This document shows, piece after piece, positions 1 through 6,102 of a stretch of 6,102 bases of DNA (its first letter is position 1; each line of letters starts with the position of its first letter). The notes under the pieces were generated by a model that was not told where the DNA came from, did no database searches, and saw only the letters and a program-made list of their open reading frames with translations. The DNA lies in assembly GCA_028691625.1 (NCBI GenBank), contig JAQUYZ010000121.1:1-6102 (forward strand), given 5' to 3'. Position numbers and translations under genes: made by a program. Source of the DNA: Eubacteriales bacterium (lineage in GTDB: Bacteria > Bacillota > Clostridia > Peptostreptococcales > Anaerovoracaceae).

Positions 1-102
1 TAAGGGCATTTTTGAAAAGAGAATTCACAGGTCAACTCGTATGTATGAAAAAGAAGATAACTTGCCAACGATTACTTGACACTAACTTCAGTGATTTGGG
101 AC

Positions 103-131
103 TTGACTATTTTGAGCGCCTATTTTATAGT
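103..131 (+). promoter_or_regulatory. Sigma-A-type promoter of the M20 amidohydrolase gene
   Basis: The -35 box TTGACT (103-108) and the -10 box TATAGT (126-131) each match the vegetative consensus at five of six positions. They are separated by exactly 17 bp. Transcription would start near 138, giving a leader of roughly 78 nt before the ATG at 216. A second ACTTGAC copy lies at 74-80, but it has no -10 box at the right distance. The fit is good; the start point is inferred, not observed. Confidence 0.72.
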
Positions 132-147
132 TTCAGATAGTAAAGGA

Positions 148-189
148 AACGGATCTGTCATTTTCGGCCGTTCATACGCAACGGATCTG
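148..189 (+). repeat. Pair of 10-bp direct repeats in the M20 gene leader
   Basis: AACGGATCTG occurs at 148-157 and again at 180-189, with starts 32 bp apart, close to three helical turns. Both copies lie between the inferred transcription start and the ribosome binding site (AAAGGAG, 205-211). Same-face spacing downstream of a promoter suits a dimeric repressor site, but each copy lacks internal symmetry and the pair could be chance. No regulator gene is recognised beside it. Confidence 0.4.
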
Positions 190-215
190 GAGAAATATCA
201 AGATAAAGGAGTCCT

Positions 216-1346
216 ATGAATAACCGATTGATCAAATACCGCAGGGAACTGCATCGCATTCCCGAGCTTGGATATGACGTCTATAAAACACAGGCATATA
301 TTGTGGAACAGCTGCGCCAGTATGATTGTGAAATCAAAGAAGTATGCGGAACCGGCGTCTGCGCGTTCTTCCAGTCGAGAGGAGAAAACGGAACCGGTCA
401 GTGCCGTGACAAAACCATCGCGCTGCGCAGCGATATGGACGGCCTTCCCGTCATTGAGGAAACAGGAGCCGACTATTGCTCCGTCCATGAAGGATCGATG
501 CACGCCTGCGGCCACGACGGCCACATGGCAATGCTCCTTGCCCTGGCCGGGGAACTGGACCAGATCATTCATACACTGCCGCATAATGTGCTGCTGGTTT
601 TCCAGCCTGCTGAGGAAACCATCGGCGGAGCAAAGGATATCACCGCTTCCGGCATCCTCTCCAAATACAACGTCGAGAGAATTTACGCCTTCCACCTCTA
701 CCCCATGCTGGAGAAGTATGCTGTCGGCGCCCGGTCCAACGAGATGATGGCTAAATCTTGTGAGCTGGACATTACGATTTTCGGTAAGAGCGCCCACTGC
801 GCCTATGCGGAGGAAGGGATCGACGCCCTGGCCATCGGCTGTGAGCTGGTAAACGAATTGTATCAGATGGTCCGGACTGAATTTTCCGAAACAGAATATC
901 GATTGCTGAAATTCGGAAAAATGGCCAGCGGAACCGTCAGAAATGCCATCGCTGCCAAAGCGGTACTGGAGGGAACCATCCGCTGCTTTCATGATGACAC
1001 CTTTGAGTTTATAATCAGAAGAATGGGAGAAATCTCTGCCGGCTTGCAGAAAAAATATCAATGCAGCATCTCCTTCAAGCGCTCCGACGGCTATCCGCCG
1101 GTGATCAACGACCCTGCCCTTTTTGAGGAGGCAAAGGCCCTCCTGACAGATTTTGATTTCCGCACCTTTGAGAAGCCTTTCATGCTTTCCGAGGACTTCT
1201 CCTTCTACCTGCAGGAAATTCCCGGGTTGCTGCTATTTTTGGGCACAGGAACCAACATACCGCTCCACAGCAATTCCTTCGACTTCGACGAGGATGTGCT
1301 CAGCACCGGCGTTGAGGTGTATCTGAGATTGCTGAAAATGATATGA
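216..1346 (+). CDS. M20D-family metal-dependent amidohydrolase / peptidase
   Basis: This 376-residue cytoplasmic enzyme belongs to the M20D group (aminoacylase, hippurate hydrolase, IAA-amino-acid hydrolase and N-acetyl-diaminopimelate deacetylase relatives), which hydrolyses N-acyl or amide bonds with a dinuclear metal site. Expected ligands are visible: Cys98 and His100 in HACGHDGH (96-103), Glu133-Glu134 in FQPAEE (base and ligand), His160 in AFHL, and His351 in the C-terminal LHSNSFDFDED stretch. RSDMDGLP (71-78) is a family signature. GKSAH (190-194) opens the inserted dimerisation domain (about 183-290), contributing His194. Length is normal and there is no signal peptide. The ATG at 216 is fixed by AAAGGAG four bases upstream and an in-frame stop at 204-206. 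It has its own promoter and converges on the next gene. The family is certain; the substrate cannot be read from sequence. GKSAHCAYAEEG differs from the commoner GKGGHGAMPH form, suggesting a distinct subgroup. Confidence 0.93.
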   Translation: MNNRLIKYRRELHRIPELGYDVYKTQAYIVEQLRQYDCEIKEVCGTGVCAFFQSRGENGTGQCRDKTIALRSDMDGLPVIEETGADYCSVHEGSMHACGHDGHMAMLLALAGELDQIIHTLPHNVLLVFQPAEETIGGAKDITASGILSKYNVERIYAFHLYPMLEKYAVGARSNEMMAKSCELDITIFGKSAHCAYAEEGIDALAIGCELVNELYQMVRTEFSETEYRLLKFGKMASGTVRNAIAAKAVLEGTIRCFHDDTFEFIIRRMGEISAGLQKKYQCSISFKRSDGYPPVINDPALFEEAKALLTDFDFRTFEKPFMLSEDFSFYLQEIPGLLLFLGTGTNIPLHSNSFDFDEDVLSTGVEVYLRLLKMI

Positions 1347-1370
1347 GAATGGTTGGCAGCTGGCTAGAGT

Positions 1371-2132
1371 TCACTTCTCATCATTATAACGAAGCAGGCC
1401 TATGCTATGGAGTTTACAGGGAAACTCATCCGGAATAAAAAATTTAGATCCGTATCGATCCCGGAAAAACCAGTCAAAGTAGGAGAAAAGTCCTCCTTTG
1501 CTAATGTTCATTTTCTGATGATGCCAGGGATCATAATATGCAGTATTATTTCTGAATGCAGGATATCCGTAGTAATGAAGCATTTTCTGCCAATTTTGGG
1601 CAGCAAAAGGCCCAAGAACGGCAAAATAAATATTATCTGCCGCAGCTTCATCCGCTACAGCCGGCAGCCATCCCGGTGAAAATGCCAGCTGCAGCCGATA
1701 CCGATTATCCCGCCAAACCAATAAATATTCCGTGCAGTCGTTTGCCTCTTCCTCAACAAGGCATGAGGCCTCCTGCTCCAGATATGTGACCAGCTCATTT
1801 AAAAAAATACCCGCAGTCACTTTCTTTTCCGTAAAAGTAAGCTTCATGGCTTTTTTCAATTGATTCAAATGAATGGAAAGGGAGTGAATCTTTTCCCTGT
1901 TCAAGGAAATTCCTTCTCCCGTTTGTATCAGAACTTTCCTCTCTAATAGATTTTTTATTTCCGATTCCAATGTCCTGCAGTCAAATAAATCAGCAAGATC
2001 TCTCAAAAGCGGTTCAGGTATCACACCATTTCCGTTTTTTCGGCAGCAAACCAAGGCTGATTCCAGAATATTCAGGCATAGATAAGAACTCTCTTTCTCC
2101 AAATAATCGATCAAAGTCAAATTAGAAACCAT
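1371..2132 (-). CDS. Hypothetical protein, possible N-terminal winged helix
   Basis: I do not recognise this 253-residue protein. It has no signal peptide or membrane span and is probably cytoplasmic. Residues 20-80 are helix-rich and end in a short strand-turn-strand-like stretch (VLIQTGEGISLN), which could be a degenerate winged helix; this is a guess from pattern. Residues 80-135 are charged and helical. The C-terminal part (about 136-253) looks like a separate mixed alpha/beta domain rich in aromatics, with clusters at YYDPWHH (199-205) and FSYFDWFFRDRYG (216-228). No catalytic motif stands out. The start at 2132 is supported by GGAGAG four bases upstream. By eye the gene is more AT-rich than its neighbours. 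It lies 128 bp downstream of the thiamine enzyme gene on the same strand, separated by an inverted repeat, and converges on the M20 gene. A CTGACA/TATATG pair just upstream is too weak to call a promoter. That it is a real gene is likely; function unknown. Confidence 0.75.
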   Translation of the reverse strand: MVSNLTLIDYLEKESSYLCLNILESALVCCRKNGNGVIPEPLLRDLADLFDCRTLESEIKNLLERKVLIQTGEGISLNREKIHSLSIHLNQLKKAMKLTFTEKKVTAGIFLNELVTYLEQEASCLVEEEANDCTEYLLVWRDNRYRLQLAFSPGWLPAVADEAAADNIYFAVLGPFAAQNWQKMLHYYGYPAFRNNTAYYDPWHHQKMNISKGGLFSYFDWFFRDRYGSKFFIPDEFPCKLHSIGLLRYNDEK

Positions 2133-2187
2133 TCTTCTCTCCGTTCTTCGCCATATATCCGTACATACAGTTTGTCAGTGGCTTTCA

Positions 2188-2244
2188 AGAATGGGACAAC
2201 CGGAAAACTATTCGTCTGTATACGTTTTCCAGTTGTCCCGTTTT
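2188..2244 (-). terminator. Inverted repeat, probable terminator of the thiamine enzyme gene
   Basis: Arms at 2193-2208 and 2224-2239 form a 16-bp stem around a 15-nt loop, with a few more possible pairs outside (2188-2192 with 2240-2244). The single imperfect pair (2201/2231) is a G-U wobble in minus-strand RNA but a C-A mismatch in plus-strand RNA, favouring function in the minus transcript. It begins 16 bp after the stop codon at 2261. The following U-rich stretch is poor (AUUCUUG), so it may be a weak terminator, a 3'-end stabiliser, or a regulatory palindrome for the 253-residue gene. Confidence 0.5.
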
Positions 2245-2260
2245 CATGAATCGTTGTACG

Positions 2261-4072
2261 TTAACGAATCTTTATTTTTCCAAAAGTAGGCAGGGCAGGC
2301 GGAATAGGTGGCATCTGCCATGTACTGGTGAGTGGAACCGGAGTATCTCTGTTAATTATCACATCGATAACCGTTGGTTTCTGACTCTTGATTGCAGCTT
2401 CCACGGCAGGCGCAATATCTCCGGGATTTTCAACGCGAACGCCTTCGCCGCCCATGGACCTGGCCATTGCTGCAAAATCCGGGTTCCATAGTTCTCCATT
2501 GTGATATTTTGTGCCTTCATAGGTTTCGAAGTTTGTGCCGATCTGACGCCCGCCGAAATAAAATCTCTGTAAATCGCGAATGGCGCCGATGGCGTAGTTA
2601 TTCATAATAATCCATACGGCTGGCAGATTATACTGAACAGCCGTTGCCTCAGCATGGGGCATCATCATGAAACCTCCGTCTCCGCAAACATTAATGCAGG
2701 CGGCTTCCGGCCTGGCCAACTTAGCCCCAAGGACACCGCAAACACCGAAGCCCATTGCAGCGAATCCGCCTGCGGTAAAGTGTGTTCCCGGAGTTTCGGA
2801 GCTCCAAAATTCCTCAATCCATGGTTGGTTATTTCCTACATCCGAAAACATGATGGCGTCTTTTGGCGCAACTTTACGAATATCGTAAATCAAACGTCTT
2901 GGGTCAATGGGTTTTTCATCACAGGTTTTATACGGTGTTACAAAATCATCCCACTGTTTCTTATATCCTGCCAGTTCATCATGCCATTGCTCATACGTAA
3001 CCGTTTCCCCCTCCGCCGCTTTGTCGATCAACTGGTCGAGAACAGTCTTGATATCACCTACAACACCGAGATCGACCGGATAGTTTCTGGCAATTTCGCT
3101 CGGATCAATATCGATCTGAATCAGCTTGGTAGCAGGGATGTTATAAGCGAATCCGGGTTGCCAGGAGGCAGTATGTAAATCAGAGAACCGGCATCCCAGG
3201 GCCAGTATCACATCGGCATTTCGTGCCGCTTCTACAGCAGGATAATGGCCCCAGCAGCCGCAAACACCCAAATGTAACGGATGGCTGTCTGCAATGGCGC
3301 CCTTTCCCATGAGTGAAGTATATACTGGAATATTCATATTTTCTGCAAATCTCCGCAGCTCATCTCTTGCTTCGGAAACGTTTACACCACCCCCGGCAAG
3401 AATCAAAGGCCTTTTCGCTTCTCTTAATTTTTTGAGTATGGATGTAATGACTTTGGTCTCAGCACCGTGACGCCAGGAAACAGAGTCAGCCCAGGTTTCA
3501 GGATCAGGTACCGCTGTTTCTCCCTCTGTCTGATATAAGTCATATGGAACGTCCAGATGAACCGGCCCGGGCCTTCCGGTCTGCATCATTTTAAAAGCCT
3601 TCGGAAGAAATTGTGCAATCTGATGTACGGTCGAGGCTTGATAGCTATGCTTCACATAATTTCTTACGACCGAAGGAAAGTCTGCAGGATGCTGCCGATA
3701 TGGCTCCTGCAAAGCGCCGCTGTCAAACTGATCCGTAGTAACTTGTCCGGTGATCAGTAAAAAAGCGGAAGAGTCATAATAAGCATTTGCCACAGCACAG
3801 GCAGATAGTACAGGCCCTGGACCGGTTGAAACATAAACGGGAAGCGGTACTTTTGTAATACGGAAATAAGCATCCGCCATGAATCCTGCCGCTGTTTCTA
3901 TCCGAGGCCATACAATTTTGATCTGATCCTGTTTGTCATAAAAAGAATCCAGAAGCCCGATAGCTCCATGACCGGCATATCCGATCATATAAGGAATTTT
4001 TTCTTTTTGCATATACTCCGCAACCACATCGGCCCCTTTGTATTTGCTTAGTTTGTCTGCAGTGTAAATCAT
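2261..4072 (-). CDS. Thiamine-diphosphate enzyme, acetolactate synthase-like
   Basis: The 603-residue protein has the three-domain plan of the acetolactate synthase / pyruvate oxidase / benzoylformate decarboxylase superfamily, which makes or breaks C-C bonds next to a carbonyl. The N-terminal pyrimidine-binding domain (about 14-180) carries the activating glutamate Glu59 in RIETAAGFMADAYFR. The middle domain (about 205-350) holds ILAGGGV and IQIDIDPSEIARNYPVD. The C-terminal domain binds diphosphate-Mg through GDGG (464-467) to Asn491/Asn492. Start: a longer frame from TTG at 4093 exists, but AAAGGGGGG sits seven bases before the ATG at 4072, so the shorter form is chosen. True acetohydroxyacid synthases have GMVRQWQ after the NN; here the equivalent is GAIRDLQ (496-502), losing the Met and the specificity-setting Trp. 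No small regulatory subunit or other ilv gene is adjacent. A branched-chain biosynthetic role is therefore doubtful; a catabolic carboligase, decarboxylase or dione hydrolase is possible. The superfamily is certain, the reaction is not. Confidence 0.92.
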   Translation of the reverse strand: MIYTADKLSKYKGADVVAEYMQKEKIPYMIGYAGHGAIGLLDSFYDKQDQIKIVWPRIETAAGFMADAYFRITKVPLPVYVSTGPGPVLSACAVANAYYDSSAFLLITGQVTTDQFDSGALQEPYRQHPADFPSVVRNYVKHSYQASTVHQIAQFLPKAFKMMQTGRPGPVHLDVPYDLYQTEGETAVPDPETWADSVSWRHGAETKVITSILKKLREAKRPLILAGGGVNVSEARDELRRFAENMNIPVYTSLMGKGAIADSHPLHLGVCGCWGHYPAVEAARNADVILALGCRFSDLHTASWQPGFAYNIPATKLIQIDIDPSEIARNYPVDLGVVGDIKTVLDQLIDKAAEGETVTYEQWHDELAGYKKQWDDFVTPYKTCDEKPIDPRRLIYDIRKVAPKDAIMFSDVGNNQPWIEEFWSSETPGTHFTAGGFAAMGFGVCGVLGAKLARPEAACINVCGDGGFMMMPHAEATAVQYNLPAVWIIMNNYAIGAIRDLQRFYFGGRQIGTNFETYEGTKYHNGELWNPDFAAMARSMGGEGVRVENPGDIAPAVEAAIKSQKPTVIDVIINRDTPVPLTSTWQMPPIPPALPTFGKIKIR

Positions 4073-4079
4073 AGAACAT

Positions 4080-4088
4080 CCCCCCTTT
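4080..4088 (-). promoter_or_regulatory. Strong ribosome binding site of the thiamine enzyme gene
   Basis: The minus-strand sequence AAAGGGGGG lies seven bases before the ATG at 4072. It falls inside the longer frame that begins at TTG 4093, which has no comparable site, so it decides the start in favour of 4072. No convincing promoter was found between here and the terminator at 4186. The best pair, TTGCTT-N17-CATTAT, is poor and overlaps the terminator's U tract. Confidence 0.8.
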
Positions 4089-4185
4089 ACCAAAGTAACA
4101 TAGAATTAACACAGTATCCTTTCACATCCCTATCACAACATATGCTTGTCAGCAATAAATAATGTCCTTCCATACAGTTTCAAGC

Positions 4186-4238
4186 AAATAAAAAAAGCCT
4201 GACTGAAAGTATTATTGAATCATACCTTTCGCCAAGCT
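4186..4238 (-). terminator. Strong intrinsic terminator between protease and thiamine enzyme genes
   Basis: In minus-strand RNA, AGCUUGGC (4231-4238) pairs with GUCAGGCU (4196-4203) over eight pairs including two G-U. The stem continues as GAAAGGUAU with AUACUUUC, with one bulged base on each side and a 9-nt loop. A run of six U, then A and three more U, follows directly (down to 4186). AAAA before the stem can extend the pairing. It lies about 175 nt after the protease stop codon and about 115 nt before the thiamine enzyme start. It either ends the recJ-protease transcript or acts as a leader attenuator. Confidence 0.85.
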
Positions 4239-4261
4239 TTTATCTGTTTATCCCAGTTTTC

Positions 4262-4412
4262 AACTGTTAAATAACAAGTGTGGAACATCACCAGTCGAGA
4301 GTTTGCAAACCGACTGAGAAAAGTGTTTTTAAAGAAAACCGTGAAACCTATTACCGACTTGATGCGAAGCATCTTAAAGGAGGCGGTTTTCGTAAAAACA
4401 CTTTGAACAGTT
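4262..4412. repeat. Palindrome-rich intergenic element, possible MITE-like repeat or structured RNA
   Basis: This region is built of nested inverted repeats. The outer ends AACTGTT (4262-4268) and AACAGTT (4406-4412) are inverted copies, and CAAGTG (4275-4280) versus CACTTTG (4399-4405) adds to that. A long stem pairs 4320-4331 with 4393-4404 (12 bp) and 4335-4341 with 4384-4390 (7 bp) across a 3x2 internal loop. Its 42-nt apical region carries a small hairpin GATGC-GAA-GCATC (4361-4373). Beside it, CAGTCG (4292-4297) pairs with CGACTG (4311-4316) around the palindrome GTTTGCAAAC (4301-4310). No ORF or known riboswitch signature was seen. It abuts the protease stop codon (TAA, 4414-4412). It may be a dispersed non-coding repeat, a 3'-UTR structure, or a leader. 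The symmetry is directly visible; the identity is unknown. Confidence 0.55.
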
Positions 4413-5596
4413 TATTGTAGCAGCAGTTCTACTGCCTTATCAAGCTGCTTGTCGGTTTCATCCTCGGCGAGCGCTTCCAACTCCACATCCGGTGCGATGC
4501 CGATCTTATGAATCACGTTTCCGTTCGGTGAGAAGTACTGCATGATGGTCAGCTTGACTGCGTCGCCGTTTGAAAGCTTTTCTATGCTCTGAATGATGCC
4601 TTTTCCATAGGAGTTGGTTCCGACAATCTTTCCGCCCTTGTGATCCTTGATGGCGGCGGTAATAATTTCCGAAGCACTGGCGGTTCCGCCGTTGATCAGC
4701 ACGACATAAGACAGCGTTGTCTTTCCGGATTCGGAGTTGTAATAATCTTTATTCCCTTTTCTATCCTCGGTATAGGTTACGACACCCTCATCGAGCAGCA
4801 GATCTGCCACCTCGATGCTGGATTCAACAAGGCCTCCCCCGTTATCACGCAGGTCGATTACCACGCCTTTGACCTGCTTCAGTTCCATATCCCGGAGCTG
4901 CTGCTTAAAATCTTCTGCTGTCTTTTCCTCAAAGGAGCTGATTCTGATATACCCTATGTTTCCATCCAGCACTTCAGAACGTACTGACTTCATGACGATA
5001 TTCGCACGGGTGAGACTGAACGCAAGCTCCTTATTTCCCCGCAAAATCACAAGATCCACCTTGGTTCCGGGCTTGCCGCGCATTGCTGCAACCGCCTGGT
5101 CAATTGTGCTGCCGTCGTATACTGTGCCTCCGACACTGATGATTTTATCACCGGTTCTGATTCCTACCGCTTCAGCCGGAGATCCGTCGATGGGAGAAAC
5201 CACGTTGATCAGCCCGCTGGTATCCGGTGCGATGGTCACGCCGATCCCCTGGTATTCTCCGGTGGTGGAAATCATAATTTCATTGTATTCTTCTTCCGAA
5301 AGATATGCGGAATAGGGATCTCCGATTCCCCAGAAAAGGCCTTTATACATGCCTTTCATCAATTCATTCTCATCTACAGGAATATAGTATTTTTCCTGTA
5401 TGTATTGTTCAAGCTCAGCCAGTCTGCCGTATTTCTCCTTCATCATTTTGTAATTATCATACTCATCATTGGTGATCGCCATATACCCACCAGATGCATA
5501 GCCTACAAAGTAAACAGCTCCTCCTGTGGCCAATGCGCCGACCAGAGCAGCAATTACAATGATAAAAAGAAAGTTCCGCTTTTTCATCATGAACAT
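4412..5596 (-). CDS. S41-family C-terminal processing protease (CtpA/CtpB type)
   Basis: A 394-residue serine protease of the carboxy-terminal processing family, anchored to the membrane with its catalytic part outside. A basic start is followed by one hydrophobic span (about 8-33), acting as an uncleaved anchor or signal. The short N-terminal helical part (45-110) leads to a PDZ domain (about 113-198, with YQGIGV and VGIRTGDKI), then the protease core. Ser307 in NGGTASASE (302-310), Lys332 in SYGKG and Gln336 form the Ser-Lys-Gln triad, with the same 25- and 4-residue spacing as Bacillus subtilis CtpB. LRDNGGG (249-255) is the usual core signature. Length is typical. AAAGGAGGG lies four bases before the ATG at 5596; ATGs at 5590 and 5587 are less well spaced. 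It follows recJ after 88 bp with no terminator seen. Substrate unknown; a sporulation-signalling or general envelope quality-control role are both possible. Confidence 0.95.
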   Translation of the reverse strand: MFMMKKRNFLFIIVIAALVGALATGGAVYFVGYASGGYMAITNDEYDNYKMMKEKYGRLAELEQYIQEKYYIPVDENELMKGMYKGLFWGIGDPYSAYLSEEEYNEIMISTTGEYQGIGVTIAPDTSGLINVVSPIDGSPAEAVGIRTGDKIISVGGTVYDGSTIDQAVAAMRGKPGTKVDLVILRGNKELAFSLTRANIVMKSVRSEVLDGNIGYIRISSFEEKTAEDFKQQLRDMELKQVKGVVIDLRDNGGGLVESSIEVADLLLDEGVVTYTEDRKGNKDYYNSESGKTTLSYVVLINGGTASASEIITAAIKDHKGGKIVGTNSYGKGIIQSIEKLSNGDAVKLTIMQYFSPNGNVIHKIGIAPDVELEALAEDETDKQLDKAVELLLQ

Positions 5597-5684
5597 AATA
5601 CCCTCCTTTGATAGGGGACAACACGCCCGGGCAGCGAAATTTGAGTGTTAACTGCGTTCTCGTCCTGGCGTTACAAGGCTTATT

Positions 5685-6102
5685 TTACCACGTGATGTCT
5701 TTTAATACAAATTGAATTTTCGAATCCCCGTTCCAGACATTGATATCCGGGTAGCCCGCCAGATCGAGCTGAACCCCTTTCAGCAGTTGTTCGCTGTAGT
5801 CCTGTGCTTTCTGGAAGAGGATACAGGGCACGCCATGTCCGCCTGATCCCAGACCGGAAAAACGGACATGCTGTCTTTCGGCGCCCATGAAATTGACGCT
5901 TGCAGGCCGCATTCCTTTGATTTGAAGCAGCGGTCTTTCATTCCGGCACCCAAAAGGCGCCAGCTTTTCCAACGCAATCGCCAGATTGATGTCAATATCG
6001 CTGTCTTCCACGATGAGATCGATGGGCAGACTGGAATCAAAGAGCTTGGCATTTTCCTCATAAAGAACCCCGATCTCTTGATTCAGTCGCATGCGCAGAT
6101 CA
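5685..6102 (-). CDS. recJ: Single-stranded-DNA exonuclease RecJ, C-terminal part (runs off window)
   Basis: The frame is open to the window edge, so this is the 3' end of a longer gene; about 139 residues are visible, and the ATG at 6092 is internal. RecJ is the cytoplasmic 5'-3' exonuclease of recombination and mismatch or base-excision repair. What is seen matches its C-terminal substrate-binding region: LEKLAPFGCRNERPLL (the usual LEPFGxGNPxPLF motif), then GAERQHVRFSG (usual HLKF-type strand), GVPCILF, and the end NVWNGDSKIQFVLKDI, equivalent to the N-W-G-LQL-KDI tail of the family. The DHH/DHHA1 catalytic domains lie outside the window, so catalytic competence cannot be judged. In the PFG motif the normal second Gly is Arg and the Pro is Glu, mild divergence. 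The gene is followed by the S41 protease gene 88 bp downstream on the same strand. Confidence 0.88.
   Translation of the reverse strand, partial: DLRMRLNQEIGVLYEENAKLFDSSLPIDLIVEDSDIDINLAIALEKLAPFGCRNERPLLQIKGMRPASVNFMGAERQHVRFSGLGSGGHGVPCILFQKAQDYSEQLLKGVQLDLAGYPDINVWNGDSKIQFVLKDITW

Noticed and set aside
76..81. Consensus TTGACA considered as the -35 box of the M20 promoter.
   Set aside because: No -10 box lies 16-18 bp downstream; the TTGACT at 103 with TATAGT at 126 is a far better pair.
1..140. Possible 3' end of an upstream + strand gene: one frame is open from the window edge to a TGA at 77-79, another to a TAG at 138-140.
   Set aside because: Both frames are too short (25 and 45 codons) to tell from chance, neither tail matches a family I know, and they exclude one another. 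The first reads like a charged protein tail, and an upstream gene may well end here, but the window cannot show it.
198..1061. Long minus-strand open frame (287 codons) opposite the M20 gene.
   Set aside because: It is antisense to a gene with clear M20 motifs, has no ribosome binding site or recognisable domain, and is explained by codon bias of the true gene.
2654..3178. Plus-strand open frame of 174 codons opposite the thiamine enzyme gene.
   Set aside because: It lies antisense within a fully supported enzyme gene, shows no family features, and has no independent start signal.
4073..4093. TTG start at 4093 for the thiamine enzyme, adding seven residues.
   Set aside because: The added codons contain the strong ribosome binding site of the ATG at 4072, and no comparable site precedes the TTG.
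4186..4412. T-box or known riboswitch leader for the acetolactate-synthase-like gene.
   Set aside because: I could not find the T-box AGGGUGGNACCGCG element or a recognisable aptamer core in minus-strand RNA; only generic structure plus terminator is visible.
5625..5632. GCCCGGGC palindrome between recJ and the protease gene, considered as a terminator or operator.
   Set aside because: It is only 8 bp with no loop and no following U tract. A perfect 8-bp palindrome is unremarkable, and nothing else in the 88-bp gap supports a site.

Overview
The window looks like an ordinary chromosomal stretch of a Gram-positive anaerobe, probably class Clostridia. The base composition is balanced by eye, ribosome binding sites are strong AGGAGG or GGGGGG types, there is a near-consensus vegetative promoter, and the RecJ and CtpA/B-type proteins look clostridial. 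The assignment is inferred from these features only; there is no rRNA or other marker gene here.

Layout, left to right. Positions 1-215 hold a promoter (103-131) and a leader with a 10-bp direct repeat. An M20-family amidohydrolase follows on the + strand (216-1346). It converges, with a 24-bp gap, on a minus-strand gene for an unrecognised 253-residue protein (1371-2132). Upstream of that gene is an inverted repeat (2188-2244), probably the terminator of the next gene. This is a large minus-strand thiamine-diphosphate enzyme of the acetolactate-synthase superfamily (2261-4072). A 339-bp gap (4073-4411) contains its ribosome binding site, a strong intrinsic terminator (4186-4238) and a palindrome-rich element of about 150 bp (4262-4412). 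The element abuts the stop codon of a minus-strand, membrane-anchored S41 C-terminal processing protease (4412-5596). Upstream of the protease, on the same strand, is the C-terminal end of RecJ (5685 to the window edge).

How they work together. RecJ and the protease could share a transcript (88-bp gap, no terminator seen), but their jobs are unrelated (DNA repair and envelope proteolysis). The thiamine enzyme is separated from the protease by the terminator, so it is a new unit unless that terminator is an attenuator. Amide hydrolysis by the M20 enzyme and cleavage or ligation of 2-oxo or dione substrates by the thiamine enzyme are both compatible with catabolism of small organic acids or amides. 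Nothing in the sequence fixes a shared substrate. I see no mobile-element gene, CRISPR array, tRNA or rRNA. The least explained parts are the palindromic element at 4262-4412, the orphan 253-residue protein, and the real substrate of the thiamine enzyme. I found no clear evidence of a new multi-gene system.
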